NCBI RefSeq assembly: GCF_932294415.1
Contig: NC_065544.1
Location: forward strand, 18,141,351-18,205,350
DNA length: 64,000 bases
Direction: 5' to 3'
Origin: Quercus robur
Lineage: Eukaryota; Streptophyta; Magnoliopsida; Fagales; Fagaceae
A program made the position numbers and the translations under genes. Of this stretch, positions 33,956 through 45,984 are shown piece by piece. The notes under the pieces were generated by a model. The model did no database searches. It was not told the DNA's origin and saw only the letters and a list, made by a program, of their open reading frames with translations. Numbering within the stretch: position 1 is the first letter of the stretch; each line of letters begins with the position of its first letter.

Positions 33956-36050
33956 GCAAAATACTCCTTATATATATCATGTTTGGGTCAAATTAGTAAT
34001 CTGAGTTGGCTATAATTAACATCTTTCATATATTTTTATTAAGGTTAAAATTCAATTTAGTCTACTTTTACTTCAATTGTCAAATTATTCTTTAAAATTT
34101 GATTTTAGCTAGTTTTTAAGAGAGGATCCGAATAAGAACTTTTAAAAGGAGAATATGTCAGAATAAAAGCAACAATCCACTTGTTAAACTCCTAGTCTCT
34201 CTTTCTTTTTGCATGTAACAATGGGAGGGTGTATTTTTAAGGAGTATTTTGTGTACACTACCTGTGTGCATGAATTATCTCCAATTTCTTAACAATATTG
34301 TATTACTTATCCCCTAAAGAACAAACAGATGTAAATTCATTACTTATATTAGAAAAAAAAAAATACAAGACTTTAACAACATATAAATTGTTTAAGAATA
34401 TACCAACTTTATGCTGAGAATGTGACATAATTGTCAATGAAGTATTACCTCTTTCTACTCAAATATTTCCTCCCAAAGCATTACTTAAGTGGACCGAATT
34501 GGACTGAAATAAATTGTAATAGACTGAAATAGGCCAAAATAGATGGAAATAGACTGGATGGACAATAAATGCTATGCTTTAGTTTTTAGATATTATTATG
34601 CTTTAGTTTTTAGATATTATTATATATAGACATGGATGAACTTCAAAATAACATAAAAATAAAATAGGATAAAGATTCTACATTCCATTTCTAAAGAGAG
34701 TTTTATTCTAGACAAGCATTGTATATATATTTATATTCCTTATGAATTGTTAAGTTGAAAGAGTGGTGTTCAAAGGAGGTGATGAGCATCTTGAGTTACT
34801 TTGTGCAAGTGGAAGATAAGATGCTTTTGTCTCTTTTAGAATTTAGATGGCCAGTTTGAGAGCTATCTATTAACACAATTTTAATTGTGGACCACTGAAC
34901 TTGCATCTGGTACCATTGGGCTGAAGTGAGTTGGCAGAACGAATCATAGTGTAATTTTTTGGGTATGTTGTTATTCGATACTCTCTCTCTCTCTCTCTCT
35001 ATCTCTCAATGTATTTTTTTTTTTCCCAATTTTTTTACAATAAAAAATCAGTTAATGCTATTGAACCATAAGACTATTGGCAGCAATTCAGGTCCTTAAT
35101 ATAGTTTTGAAGTATTGAAATATTACTTTTAAAAATTTACTGTTGAAGTAACAGATTGTATATATGAAATCTCTCTATTCTGTCCAGCTCATCTATTATC
35201 TATTATATTATATATTATTAATATTATAAAAATTGGATCCCCCAAACTGAAAGATCCACACATTGATGGCATCATGGCATATATCCATTTCTTCAAACAC
35301 ACTATGATGACACGTTATCACTTCTTAAAACTAAGAGACTCATTAAAAATTTTTATTAAAAAGATTCATTTACTACTAAATCCTTTTGTTTACTTTTCTA
35401 TTTTTTTTTTTTTTTCATTTTCTTCTAAATCCTTTATATATATAGATTAATAAAATTTTTCCCCATTACTTATAATTCTTTGTTAACCTATAATACATAA
35501 AATGTAATCACAATTTTACGTATAATTATGATGTAATGAATTTTAAAATTGTTACAATTTCTCTAGACATACTACAATGACAAATAGCATCCAATTTTCT
35601 GATTATCATATTACATTATATATATATATAATTATATAATTTAATCAAAATTTTACATATAATTCTTATGTAATGAATTTTAAAAATTGTTACAATTTCT
35701 CCAAGTATACTACAATGACAAATATTATCTAATTATCATATGAAAAATTTGGCCAATTCTGGATTTTGGCTTTTAAAAAAAACCTTAAACTATGTCGTTT
35801 TATCCCCTCCCTTCTAAAAAGAATCTAAGACTATGTTTTGTTAGAGCGAAGAGAAGAGAAAAATATATAAAAAGAGAAAGAAAAAATAAAAGAGAAGAAA
35901 AAGAAAATACGTGTTTGAGTGTAAAGGAGAAGAGAAATGAAAGAAATTGAATGTATTTATACTTTTATCATTTTAATCTATAAAGAAATAAGGATATAAA
36001 TGTAATTTCACACAAAGAGTAAAATTGTTTTAAGGGTATAAAAATAAATT
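33956..36050. other. PP2 copy 2 upstream flank and AT-rich spacer
   Basis: Up to 35294 it duplicates unit 1. It includes a unit 2-specific 24-bp direct repeat (ATGCTTTAGTTTTTAGATAT, near 34575-34620) and a (CT)n tract at 34982-35002. After that it is AT-rich spacer with a repeated phrase around 35515-35580 and 35640-35730 (AATTTTACGTATAATTATGA-like). No gene is seen. Confidence 0.5.
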
Positions 36051-36411
36051 GGCCAAAATGTAAAACTAACCATTTAAGTTTTTTTCTTAATTCATTTTAG
36101 TCCTTTAATTTTGCTTTCGTTTATTCTAGTTCTATAAATTTCAGATTTATTCAATTAAAGTCTTTCTATCAACCTTATTTAAAATTTTTTTGAAAAAAAA
36201 AATCTGGAAAATATTTTTCAAACATTGATTGAATTTTTTCAATTTAAAAAATTTGAAGAAATTTTTTAAAAATTGGATAATTAACCACATATAAATGGAA
36301 AAACCTTAATTGAATAAACTTGAAAATTAAAGAACTAAAATGAACAAAAGCAAAGTTAGAGAACTAAAATGAATTTTGGTGAACATAAAGGATGCGTTTT
36401 CCATTTTAGAC
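36051..36411. mobile_element. Long-armed MITE (about 105-bp arms)
   Basis: The left arm begins GGCCAAAATGTAAAAC and continues ATTCATTTTAGTCC and TTTATTCAATTAAAG. The complement of the right arm begins GTCTAAAATGGAAAAC and continues ATTCATTTTAGTTC and TTTATTCAATTAAGG. ATAAATT flanks both ends. The whole could fold into a long hairpin. No coding capacity. Confidence 0.7.
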
Positions 36412-37059
36412 ATAAATTTTTATGAATTTTTTTTGAGATTTTTTTTTAATTAATTTGAATGAAAAGTTAAAGATAAAAAATTATTGGGACGAAATATTTT
36501 CTCCTCACATTTGATTATCCCCCTTTATTCTCTAAGATTATATTTGTTTGGAGGTGAAATAGGGTAAATGGAAAAATTTGAAGAAAAAATAGGAAAAAAA
36601 ACTGTTTTGGAGTGTGTTTAGTTGGGTAGGAAAAAAAAAAAAAAAATAGTAAAACCTAAATGTTTTATTCTTAGGCCTCCCACAATGTTTTCTCCCCAAA
36701 ATGGAGAGAAAACTAGGGAAAAAGTATTTTTGTCGTAATTGACAAAAATACCCATGTGTACATAGACTTAGTCTAGTTGTTTTTTGTTTTTATACTTTTG
36801 ATTTTTTAGGGCCTAGTTCAGGGCATTTCTCTTCTTTTTATTTATTTATTTTTATTAACTAGATGTGATTTTTTTAGGACTTGATTTTTATTTTTTTAAT
36901 AAATTTAGGTGATTTTTTTTTTTGGTTATTTGTCACTTTTTTTTTATTTTAATTGAGTATTATTCTTTAATAAAGATATATCAGTAAATTTATTTTTTCA
37001 TTCCTCAAATTTTTCACATTTGTGTTTGTGAAAATTAAAATATTTTCTTGGTTGAAGGG

Positions 37060-37240
37060 TGAAAAAAAAAAAAAAAAAAAAAACTCTCTTCTCACCAAAC
37101 AAACGTAGCCTAATTCTTTAACTTCAGTCTGAACCTCTCGCGCTCTAAGCTCTCTGTCTCTCACAGTCTCACTCTCGTTTTCCTCTCTTCTCTGCCGCTG
37201 CCTTCCTCAGCCCATTGCTTCGGTTTTCCGCCCATCTCAG
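37060..37240 (+). promoter_or_regulatory. Putative 5' UTR exon of the PPR gene
   Basis: CT-rich sequence ending CCCATCTCAG|GTATCA looks like a leader exon with a donor at 37241. A fitting acceptor is TTTTTTTAG at 39956, whose exon would run through 39957-40173 to the PPR start. The intron would be about 2.7 kb and would contain the MITE at 37989. Splice prediction only. Confidence 0.35.
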
Positions 37241-37273
37241 GTATCACTCTATTCTTTCTCTCTTTCTTCTTCT

Positions 37274-37306
<33 letters not shown>

Positions 37307-37988
37307 TTTTAAATAATGATTTTTGCAATATGATTTGTGTTTAAGACTTAAGAGTTCAGATATGTGATTTATGCTATCTGAGATTTTGAGTAGTGATTAA
37401 CTGTTCATTTGGGTTTTTTTTTTTTTTTTTTGGTGGTGTGGTTTGTTTGTTCAGTCATTCAGTGTAGCAAACTTAAATTAAATTTTAGCTACTGCATTTA
37501 ATTGAATTTTATTTCATAATTATTTTGAACCTTGAAACTATTGACAACGACAACAACAATGAACAAGGCTTGACAAATTTTCCAATGGGTCTTGGTAGTT
37601 CCTGTGGGATTTCTTTTTATGATGAATTTGAATTTTTTTTTTTTTTTTGGTAAATGATGATGAGGAGGTGTAATATTCTGTTATAGACCTTGTTGGCTTG
37701 TTATGGACTTATGTAATGAGTAATGACTTGTTATAAATCTTCTTATTTTGTGATGTGATATTGATTTTAAAGACTTGATACCAAATTGATTTGTATTATT
37801 TGATATTTAGTTCTTTGATGTTAAAGACCGGCACCGAACTATTACTTTCCATTAGATAAACCGAAACGGATCCAGAACGGTATTCATAACTACATAACAT
37901 TGGTTACAATAACACTAATAATGAGAAAAAACTGCCAGGATTTCAAGAATGTGTAAAAGGGTGGTTGAGCTTTCATAATAATAATAAG

Positions 37989-38481
37989 AAGGTGTCATTA
38001 CACTTTATCACCCTAAACTATATTCAAAATTACACCTTGCACCCTAAACTTTCAAAATGCATGGTTAGCACCCTAAACTATAACCTGTGTTACGCTCATT
38101 GTTAATTCTGCTGTTATCTTGGTTGGGAAACCAAAGCTTTTATTATTATTTTTTGATAGGACATGGTCTTTATATTTCTTTACTTTGATGGGAAAACCAA
38201 AGTTTAGGGTGCAATTTGTAATTGAGAGTATAGTTTATGTGTATTGGAAGTATAGTTTGGGGTGGTAAAGTATAATATCTCATTTGTTTTTAAGGGATTG
38301 AGAAGAGGGGGCAATTGGGCCTTTTCACATGATGCTATCCAAGATAACTGCAAAAATAACAGTGGGGTGCAAAGTGTAACACAGGATATAGTTTAGGGTG
38401 CTAACCATGCATTTTGAAAGTTTATGATGCAAAGTGTAATTTGGGGTATAATTTAGGGTGGTAAAGTGTAATTTCCCTATC
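37989..38481. mobile_element. Long-armed MITE (about 110-bp arms)
   Basis: The left arm carries TTACACTTTATCACCCTAAA, then TTTCAAAATGCATGGTTAGC and ACCCTAAACTATAACCTGTG. The right arm is its inverted copy (TTACACTTTACCACCCTAAA on the complement). AATAATAATA occurs on both sides, but this is low-complexity, so the target duplication is unsure. Confidence 0.75.
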
Positions 38482-40173
38482 AATAATAATAACAATAGAA
38501 CATTTTTTAGCCCATTTTCTCAAAATTGGAATTTTGATGCTGAGAAAGGTTATCTTTTTTGTTGTATACACAGGTATATATAATTTAAAGCCTTAGGAAT
38601 TTGCATCTAGAGAGTCAAATTGATCTGTATCCTTTGTTCATATTGGTGGTGCTATCCTCTCTTATTATATTTATTTAATTAAATAATTACAACTTTTTAT
38701 CTATTTACTTAATTAATTCAATTTTTATATGAACGATCAGTTATTTTGGTCCAATTTGTATTACTTAACAGAGTTCTGGTCAAAGAACTTCCTGCTGTTT
38801 GTGATAGCTTGAGTTGCTCTGTGAGTAAAGAAAAAGGCTAAGCTCCATGTAGGAATTAGCTTACACTTAAGGTACATTTTTTTTTTCCAAAGATTTTGTT
38901 TCTTATTATTTCTTCAAAGTTCTGGGATGGCTTTATTAGGAAGGCAGCATTCGTTGTTTTATTTTCTTTTATTCTTCCATAGATGTTTGCAGAATGAGTA
39001 GAGCTTCCTTATTCTATATTTTTTACTTGCATTTCAAATTTGATTTGTCTACCTGGCGGTCTCCAGTGCTATTGTCTGTCTACCTATAAGGCTATAACAT
39101 GGTTTTGGTATTTCATCTGAATTCATCTGGCTTGATCTAGTTGGTTGGGAGGTGATTCCATTATGTTTATCTTTAGGAAGACATATAGCAAACCTAAGCG
39201 CTAGTGCAAGATTAGCTGGATCTCTCCCTCAAAGTTCTTGTATATCCTGCCACAATTGTTCCTTCATAGGATCTAAACTGAATTTGAATGTGTGGCTAAA
39301 TGCCACCCTGATAGTATATTGACTCATTTTTTGAGGCAGCATTATTAGAGCCTTCAGGAAGTCTTATATGGGTCCACCTACAGCATGGTTTTGTTATTTA
39401 ATCTCATGCCTTTAGATTTACTGCCCCCTTTTTAGGTCTTGGTATGCCTGGAATATTTACGGATCTCTTTCTCCTATATTATTGGAGCATAGTCTGAAAA
39501 TTTGTCTTTACAATCATCAAACCTTTGACCGACTGTTCTCCTTACAGCTATAGAATTTCATTATTTTAGTGCGATCATGTTTAAACAAATGCCTCTTTAT
39601 TCTTGGTGAATATGAGTTGCTTATTAGCAATGCCTGTGAATATGAGTTGCTTAATCGCATGCTTAAGTAGCTTCTAGATAAACACCATTTATATATGCAA
39701 AGGACAAGCACTAATGCAATATGTATATCTAGTTCTTTTAATTATACTATGTTTCACTTTGGAATATTTCCATCGGTATATATTCTTGCTAACTATGCAA
39801 CTTGGAGATTTGAGTTGTTAGATTTGCATGTGTTATATCCATTGCAATGTTGAGAATTAACCATATTAAATGTGGTCAGTTATGCATTTTGACAATATCA
39901 TTGTTTCTTTATATGCAATTGAATGAGTTTTTTTTTTTTTTCCAAAATTTTTTTAGGTGGTGGACTAGTTGCTTGTGAGCGGTACTGGAATTTCATTAGT
40001 TTGATAAGCTCATCAAATTTTGGTTTGGGATGCTCAAGGGTAATGCATAGCAGCGTTGTTTGGGATGCTCCTCTATGACATTGAGGCCATTGCAGTGAAC
40101 GTACTCTGGACTTTTCAAAGAAACTTGGTCTAAGAGATCTTATCATTGGTTCCAACAACTCCCACTATGTTCA

Positions 40174-42444
40174 ATGATAATACGTCGTTTCTTTCACTTC
40201 CGCTCTTTCTCTACACTTTCTCCTCTCCAAAAAACCCATCTTTTTCAATGCAACAAAAGCATCTTAGACCTCTCCAAACTTGGCCGTGTCACCGAGGCAC
40301 GCCACCTGTTCGATTCAATGCCTCACCGAGACCCGGGTTCTTGGAACTCCATGATTTCTGGGTACACCCAAAATGGTCTCTTACATGAGGCACAAACACT
40401 CTTCAATGCATTTCAAGGCAAGAATGTGAGAACCTGGACTATTTTGTTAACTGGGTATTCCAAATTCGGGCTCGTTGATGAGGCCCGAGTGCTCTTTGAG
40501 GCAATGCCTGAGCGGAATGTGGTTTCTTGGAATGCTATGATTAGTGCCTATGTGCAGAATAGTGATATGAGGAGTGCTCGAGAATTGTTTGATGTTATGC
40601 CTGAGAGAAATGTTGTGTCATGGAATTCAATGATTACTGGCTATTGCCATTGTGGTAGGACAAGGGAGGCATATGAGTTATTTGAGGAAATGGGGGAGAG
40701 GAATTCGGTGTCTTGGATGGTTATGGTATCTGGGTTCATTGAGATAAGTGAGTATGGAGAAGCGTGGGGTGTGTTTTTGATGATGGTGAGAAGTGGGGTG
40801 AGACCGGACCAGGCGGTGTTGGTTGTGGCCTTATCAGCGGTAATGAGGTTGAATGATTTAGAGTTGGTTGAAACTTTGAGGACACTAGCAATCAAGACAG
40901 GGTATGAGGGAGATGTGGTTGTGGGGACTGCAATTTTGGATGCTTATACCAGGATTGGTAGTTTGGATTATGCAGTTAAGTTTTTTGAGATGATGCCAGA
41001 AAGGAATGAGTACTCATGGACCACAATGATTTCAGCATTTGCACAATGTCATAGTTTGGACAATGCAATTGCATTTTATGAGAGGGATCCAGTAAAGGGT
41101 GTTGCTATACGAGCGACTGTTATAACTGCATATGCTCAAAGGGGGATGATATATGAAGCCAGACATGTATTTGATGAGATTCCTAACCCCAATGTGGTTA
41201 TGCGGAATGCTATGGTTGCTGCGTATGCACAGAATGGAATGATTGAAGAAGCAAAAGATATCTTTTTGCATATCCCTGTGCAAAATGCTGCTTCATGGGC
41301 TGCCATGATTTCTGGGCTTGTACAGAATGGACATAGTAGAGAAGCTTTAGAGTTGTTTGCAGAGCTTCATAGATCAGGAAATGTTCCAAGTCATTCGAGT
41401 TTTACTAGTGCTCTCTTTGCTTGTTCAAACATCGGAGATGTTGAGGTGGGTAGACAGATACACTCACTTACCATTAAAACAAGGTGTCAATTCAATTCTT
41501 TTGTAGGAAATGGACTGATCTCCATGTATGGAAAGTGCAAAAGTATGGGAGATGTTACACAGGTTTTTAGTACAATGAGGGTGAGGGATGTTGTTTCTTG
41601 GAACTCACTCATTTCTAGGCTTTCACAGAATTACATGTTGGATGATGCTTTGAAAGTTTTTGAAAAGATGCCAAAACGGGATGTGGTCTCTTGGACTGCA
41701 ATTATTTCAGCTTATGAGCAAGCAGGTCAAGGAGATGTTTCCTTTAAATTGTTCCTTGACATGTTAGCTAGAGGAATGAGTCCAAACCAACTAACAGTTA
41801 CCAGCCTCCTTGGTGCTTGTGCATGCCTTGGTGCAGCCAAGCTTGGGGAACAAATCCATTCCCTAATGTACAAACTTGGAATTAATTCTTGTTTGTCTGT
41901 TTGTAATGCTCTTATAACAATGTATTTTAAGTGTGGGAATCTGGATGGTCTTTGTGCCTTTGAAGAGACGCCTGACCGAGACATAGTCACATGGAATGCA
42001 GTTTTATGTGGCTGTGCACAGAATGGACTAGGTATAGAGGTGATTGCGATTTTTGAACAAATGAAAGCCTCAGGGGTTTTTCCCAATGAAATCAGTTTTC
42101 TTGGGGTTCTTTGCGCTTGTGGCCATGCAGGGTTTGTGGATAAAGGTTGGGCCTATTTTAATTCCATGAGCAAAGATTATGGAATTACCCCTTTGGTTTG
42201 TCATTATACTTGTATGGTTGATCTCCTTGGGAGAGCAGGACAAATTTCTGAAGCTGAAGCTCTCATCCAAAACATGCCCGTAAAACCCGATTCAGTGATT
42301 TTGGAAGCACTTCTTGGTGCTTGTAGGATCCATGGAAACATGGAAGTTGGCCAGAGAATTGCTGAAAGGCTATCCCAGATTGGGACAGAGGGATCTGGAA
42401 TGTATGTCCTACCATCAAATATATATGCGTCTCAAGGTACATAA
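40174..42444 (+). CDS. PLS-type pentatricopeptide repeat protein, C-terminus truncated
   Basis: An apparently intronless coding frame of 756 residues. The N-terminus (MIIRRFFHFRSFSTLSP) is basic and Ser/Phe-rich, consistent with mitochondrial targeting. About twenty PPR repeats follow, with recurring VVSWNAMISAYVQN / ARELFDVMPERN units typical of PLS-class proteins that bind organellar RNA for editing or processing. After the last repeat comes an E-type region (PVKPDSVILEALLGACRIHG, then GMYVLPSNIYASQG). It stops at TAA inside AAGGTACATAA, where full E motifs would continue, and any E+ or DYW domain is absent. The stop lies in a short tandem repeat at the edge of the IMPL1-C duplication, so the end was probably cut off. 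The start is the first ATG of the open frame; a leader intron is possible. Confidence 0.85.
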   Translation: MIIRRFFHFRSFSTLSPLQKTHLFQCNKSILDLSKLGRVTEARHLFDSMPHRDPGSWNSMISGYTQNGLLHEAQTLFNAFQGKNVRTWTILLTGYSKFGLVDEARVLFEAMPERNVVSWNAMISAYVQNSDMRSARELFDVMPERNVVSWNSMITGYCHCGRTREAYELFEEMGERNSVSWMVMVSGFIEISEYGEAWGVFLMMVRSGVRPDQAVLVVALSAVMRLNDLELVETLRTLAIKTGYEGDVVVGTAILDAYTRIGSLDYAVKFFEMMPERNEYSWTTMISAFAQCHSLDNAIAFYERDPVKGVAIRATVITAYAQRGMIYEARHVFDEIPNPNVVMRNAMVAAYAQNGMIEEAKDIFLHIPVQNAASWAAMISGLVQNGHSREALELFAELHRSGNVPSHSSFTSALFACSNIGDVEVGRQIHSLTIKTRCQFNSFVGNGLISMYGKCKSMGDVTQVFSTMRVRDVVSWNSLISRLSQNYMLDDALKVFEKMPKRDVVSWTAIISAYEQAGQGDVSFKLFLDMLARGMSPNQLTVTSLLGACACLGAAKLGEQIHSLMYKLGINSCLSVCNALITMYFKCGNLDGLCAFEETPDRDIVTWNAVLCGCAQNGLGIEVIAIFEQMKASGVFPNEISFLGVLCACGHAGFVDKGWAYFNSMSKDYGITPLVCHYTCMVDLLGRAGQISEAEALIQNMPVKPDSVILEALLGACRIHGNMEVGQRIAERLSQIGTEGSGMYVLPSNIYASQGT

Positions 42445-42524
42445 ATATAACTCATGCCTAGGTACATAAATATCTCAAGGTACATAAATATAACTCATCA
42501 GATTGTAGCTCATGCTTAGGTGCA
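42430..42524. repeat. Short tandem repeat at the PPR/IMPL1-C junction
   Basis: CAAGGTACATAAATATAACT occurs twice (42433 and 42477), with related AGGTACATAAATAT and AGGTGCATAAATAT copies between and after. The first copy supplies the PPR stop codon. Confidence 0.75.
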
Positions 42525-42746
42525 TAAATATTCAATATAATGCGATGAGATGGTTTTATTTAAGTGAGTGAAGTAAGCATTAAAAAGAGCACCCAAAAGC
42601 TTGGAACTTGGAATTCAATTTCCATTCAAATTCAAATGGTCAGGTGACTGAGGTCCTTGGTCTTCTCCACTAGCATTCCTCTCAGGTTTTCTCCAACACC
42701 CAGATCAGTTCCACCACAATTTCAACCAAATCAACGTCTTCCATTC

Positions 42747-43078
42747 CAAGTTGATGCAGGACAACCTAGGCTTCCCACCTAGATTAGTCCCACAGTAGCT
42801 TCCCACCTAAGGTGTTTGGATTCACTACCAAACAAACATAATGCAAACTTTGCAAATAATCTGAATAATAATAATCATAGTCTGAAAATACAAAAGAAAT
42901 CATCTGGAGCTTTATATGTAGCTTCTAGGAATCACAATGATAAGGATAAGCTCTCCTAAAAAAATCCTAAACAATCTCAAATACTAATCCAATACTAAAG
43001 ATAAACACAAGTAAAAACAGCATAAATGATAGAGATAATCTCCACAAATGTGCTATAATGTGGTGTCCGCACTAGGAT
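42747..43078. other. Insertion of about 330 bp in exon 1 of IMPL1 copy C
   Basis: It begins after CGTCTTCCATT and ends before TTTCACCAAAAAATTCCATC, which are contiguous in copy A. The inserted sequence (AAGTTGATGCAGGACAACCT...) shows no family I recognise. No clear target duplication or terminal repeat is seen. Confidence 0.7.
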
Positions 43079-43854
43079 TTCACCAAAAAATTCCATCATG
43101 GGTTTGGTGGGACTCAATTTTTGAGGATCAAACCCACAAGAGAAGTGCTCTAAGGCTGTGTTATCTGAAATTCCCAACCAGAAACAGTACCCCAAAGATT
43201 GGTGCCCAATCAACTGGACCAATTCCACCTAGCCAGCTCATTCAAGTGGTGGAGATTGCTGCTAAGATTGGTGCTGACGTTTAATCTCTTCCTCTTAGTT
43301 TGTGCTAACATTCTTTTGTTATAAGAAGTACCAAGATGGTAATTTAATTTTTCTCCCCCTTCCCTGGTTTAAATGCAGATTGTTTTATTTTATTATAATT
43401 TTTATTTATTGGAAAAGTGTGCTGTTAATGATCTTTGAAATTTATCCATGTGATTATCTAGTTGATTTGGCCATTTAGGGCATGATGTTTAGTATTTGAT
43501 CTCATTGTGAATGCTAGTTTCAATAGAGATTTATTTTGGTTAGGTGATGGAAGATTTTTTACTTGCCTTCCAGTCTATAAGAAGCTTAAAGCTTACAAAA
43601 CTTGGCTTTATTCAGCTACCATTTGCGGCTGAGTGGGCTTGTCTTTTGGTAAAAGGGTCCATGCACATATAGTAGTATTCTATGAGTCTAAGTGAGAACT
43701 AAATTTCCTAGCCCTATCTAAGTTGGTTATTAGTAGCTAAGAGGAGAATGTTAAGATGGATAAGTGAAAATATAAGGAAAGATAGGATTTGAAATTAGGA
43801 AATTTGCTTAGGAGTGGCCCTATTGATAAAAAGACAGTTGCTTGAGAAAGTTTG

Positions 43855-44125
43855 ATTATGTTCAAAGGTGAACGATTAATGCACCAAGGAGAAAGAGTGA
43901 GTTAATTTGAGTTAAGAGAATGGAAAAGGTAGAGGAAGACAAAAAATAGAATTAACAGAAGTATTTAAAAAAAAAAGAAGTCAATTAAGGAAATAACAAA
44001 GAGTATCACTTTAGATAGAATAGAAAGGTGAAAAAGAATTCATGTGGCTGACCTTGACTAGTCTCTGTTGAGGATCTGTAGCTGACCCTAGAACTTTGGG
44101 ACTGTGGCTTGGTTGTTGTTGTTTT
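43855..44125 (+). mobile_element. RTE-type LINE tail in IMPL1-C intron 1
   Basis: Counterpart of 10915-11215, ending GACTGTGGCTTGGTTGTTGT. Shared by position and sequence with copy A. Confidence 0.55.
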
Positions 44126-45379
44126 ATGCTAGTCCTTACTAATTCTAACAGATCTGAAAACTAAAGTTTATAATTATAGATTCTTCAGTCACGTAACCTA
44201 AAAAAAAACATGAAGAATGCTAGAGTTAAATTGATTTCAAATGGCCATGGAGAATCGATTTTAGATGAAGAAGTATGACTGACTTTGTCGAAGAATGTCT
44301 AGAGGAAAACGTCCATCCTGTGTAGTTTGCTCCAAATGACTTAGTATTTTACTAGATTGCTAGTTGTTTCAGTTTATTATAGGGTTATAACAAATATGTG
44401 GCCTATAACTCATCAATTATCTCACTGTGGTTGCTGACATCTGTCTTTTCTTTTCTTTTCTTTTCTTTCCAGGTTGTGATTGAAGCTGTTAATAAGCCTC
44501 GAAATATTACATATATAGGACTTACTGACTTGGTGACTGAGTAAGGACCTTTTTTGTAACTTATCTTTTTGTAATTTTCTTGCAATTGGTCTATGTTGTT
44601 ATGTTTCAGATAACTTCTCGTTATACGATTATAATCTTAAGAAAATTTATTCTTTGCATGAAAACACAGAAAGATTTTTTTTTTAGTCTGTTAAATGTTA
44701 ATGAAAAATACAAAGAACTTGATTGCTTTCCGTCAGTTTTCTTGATATATTTAAGAGAAAAGAATTCTTGCTGTGGTAAGATACAAGTATTTGTCCTTAC
44801 CTTGAGTTTGCTTTTTCACAAATATATTCACATCCTTTCAAGGTAGAGAGATGTTTTTGAGAAAATTTCCTTCTCTCTGCCTCCCTCCCTACCTCTCTGT
44901 GATACAGAAACGTTCATTGATAAGTTAAAGATGTCAGTTTTTAATGTTCCATATATGTTATTTGAGATATTGGAAGTTTTTGACCATTCTGACTCAATGC
45001 TCTATATATAACTACTTACATCGATTTATTGTTTTAAGATTTTGGAATTACATCTGCTTGGTTTTCCGTTACATAATAAAGGATTAATTTTGGCCAACAA
45101 AATTTCACATGATTACAAAATTTACTTGCTGGACTGATAAAATGAGTGAGGCTGCTATTTTAGAAGTCGCTAAAAAGAATTTTGACAATCACTTCATTCT
45201 TGGGGAGGAGGGAAGAATTATAGGAGATACTTCATTTGATTACCTTTGGTGCATCGATCCTTTAGGTTTGTCTTTTTTTATACACTTTTCTTGGGAATAA
45301 TAGTTACACGGTGCATAAGGTTTTTTTTTTTTGTGTGTGTGTGTGTGTGTGTGTTTGGGGGGGGGGCGGGGGGTAATGT

Positions 45380-45850
45380 AGGGGTGGTTCTATTGAGGAA
45401 ATGATGATAGATAGGCATAAAATGGTTTGGTCTCGAGCTAGGGGTTTTATGAATAGAGATTCTATGCTGGTGTTTCGAGTCATTGTCTTTTTTGTATGTA
45501 ATTCCTTTTTTCTTTTTTTTCTTTTTTTTTTTGTTGTTGTTGTTGTAGTAATTATTTAGTCTACTTTGTGCCTTTTGCGTATGAAGCAGTCTCTTTTTAA
45601 TAAAATCATTCTTATAAAAAAAATGGAGACCGATTAATGCACCATGAAAAACATAAGAAAGAGTGATTTAATTGAAGTAGATGGAGTGAAAAGAGGTAAA
45701 AGGGGTCTAGTATAACATAGGTAGAAATGCTTAAGAGCACATGTTAAATAGGGAGGTGACAAAGAGTATGATTTTAGAATGACGGAAAAGAATATATGTA
45801 GTTGATCCTAAAAATTTGCAGATCAAATTACAATTTAATTGGGGTCAAGG
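45380..45850 (+). mobile_element. L1-type 3' end and RTE tail in IMPL1-C intron 3
   Basis: Counterpart of 12449-12900, with TTTTTAATAAAATCATTCTT and an A run. A GT repeat and a G-rich stretch (45333-45372) are additional to copy A. Confidence 0.5.
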
Positions 45851-45984
45851 CTGAAGTGAGTTAAGCTAATTTTTATTGACCAGTTATAAATGTTAATTTG
45901 ATTTGCAACTTTTTAGGTTAAAATAAAATAAACTTAGCAGGATTTGGTCCTATATATTGGAACATGTTATTTTGTAGATATATA

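Larger units (their letters stand above)
28948..35294. repeat. Segmental duplication, unit 2
   Basis: Repeats unit 1 (14685-26709) without the 15031-17757 piece and without the LINE at 23491. Homology starts at TTTGCAATTTATTAG and runs to CATATATCCATTTCTT. Unit 2 then continues into sequence that unit 1 lost to the LINE and duplication junction. Confidence 0.85.

Noticed and set aside
40641..42270. Several minus-strand frames opposite the PPR coding region
   Set aside because: Antisense shadows of the PPR frame.
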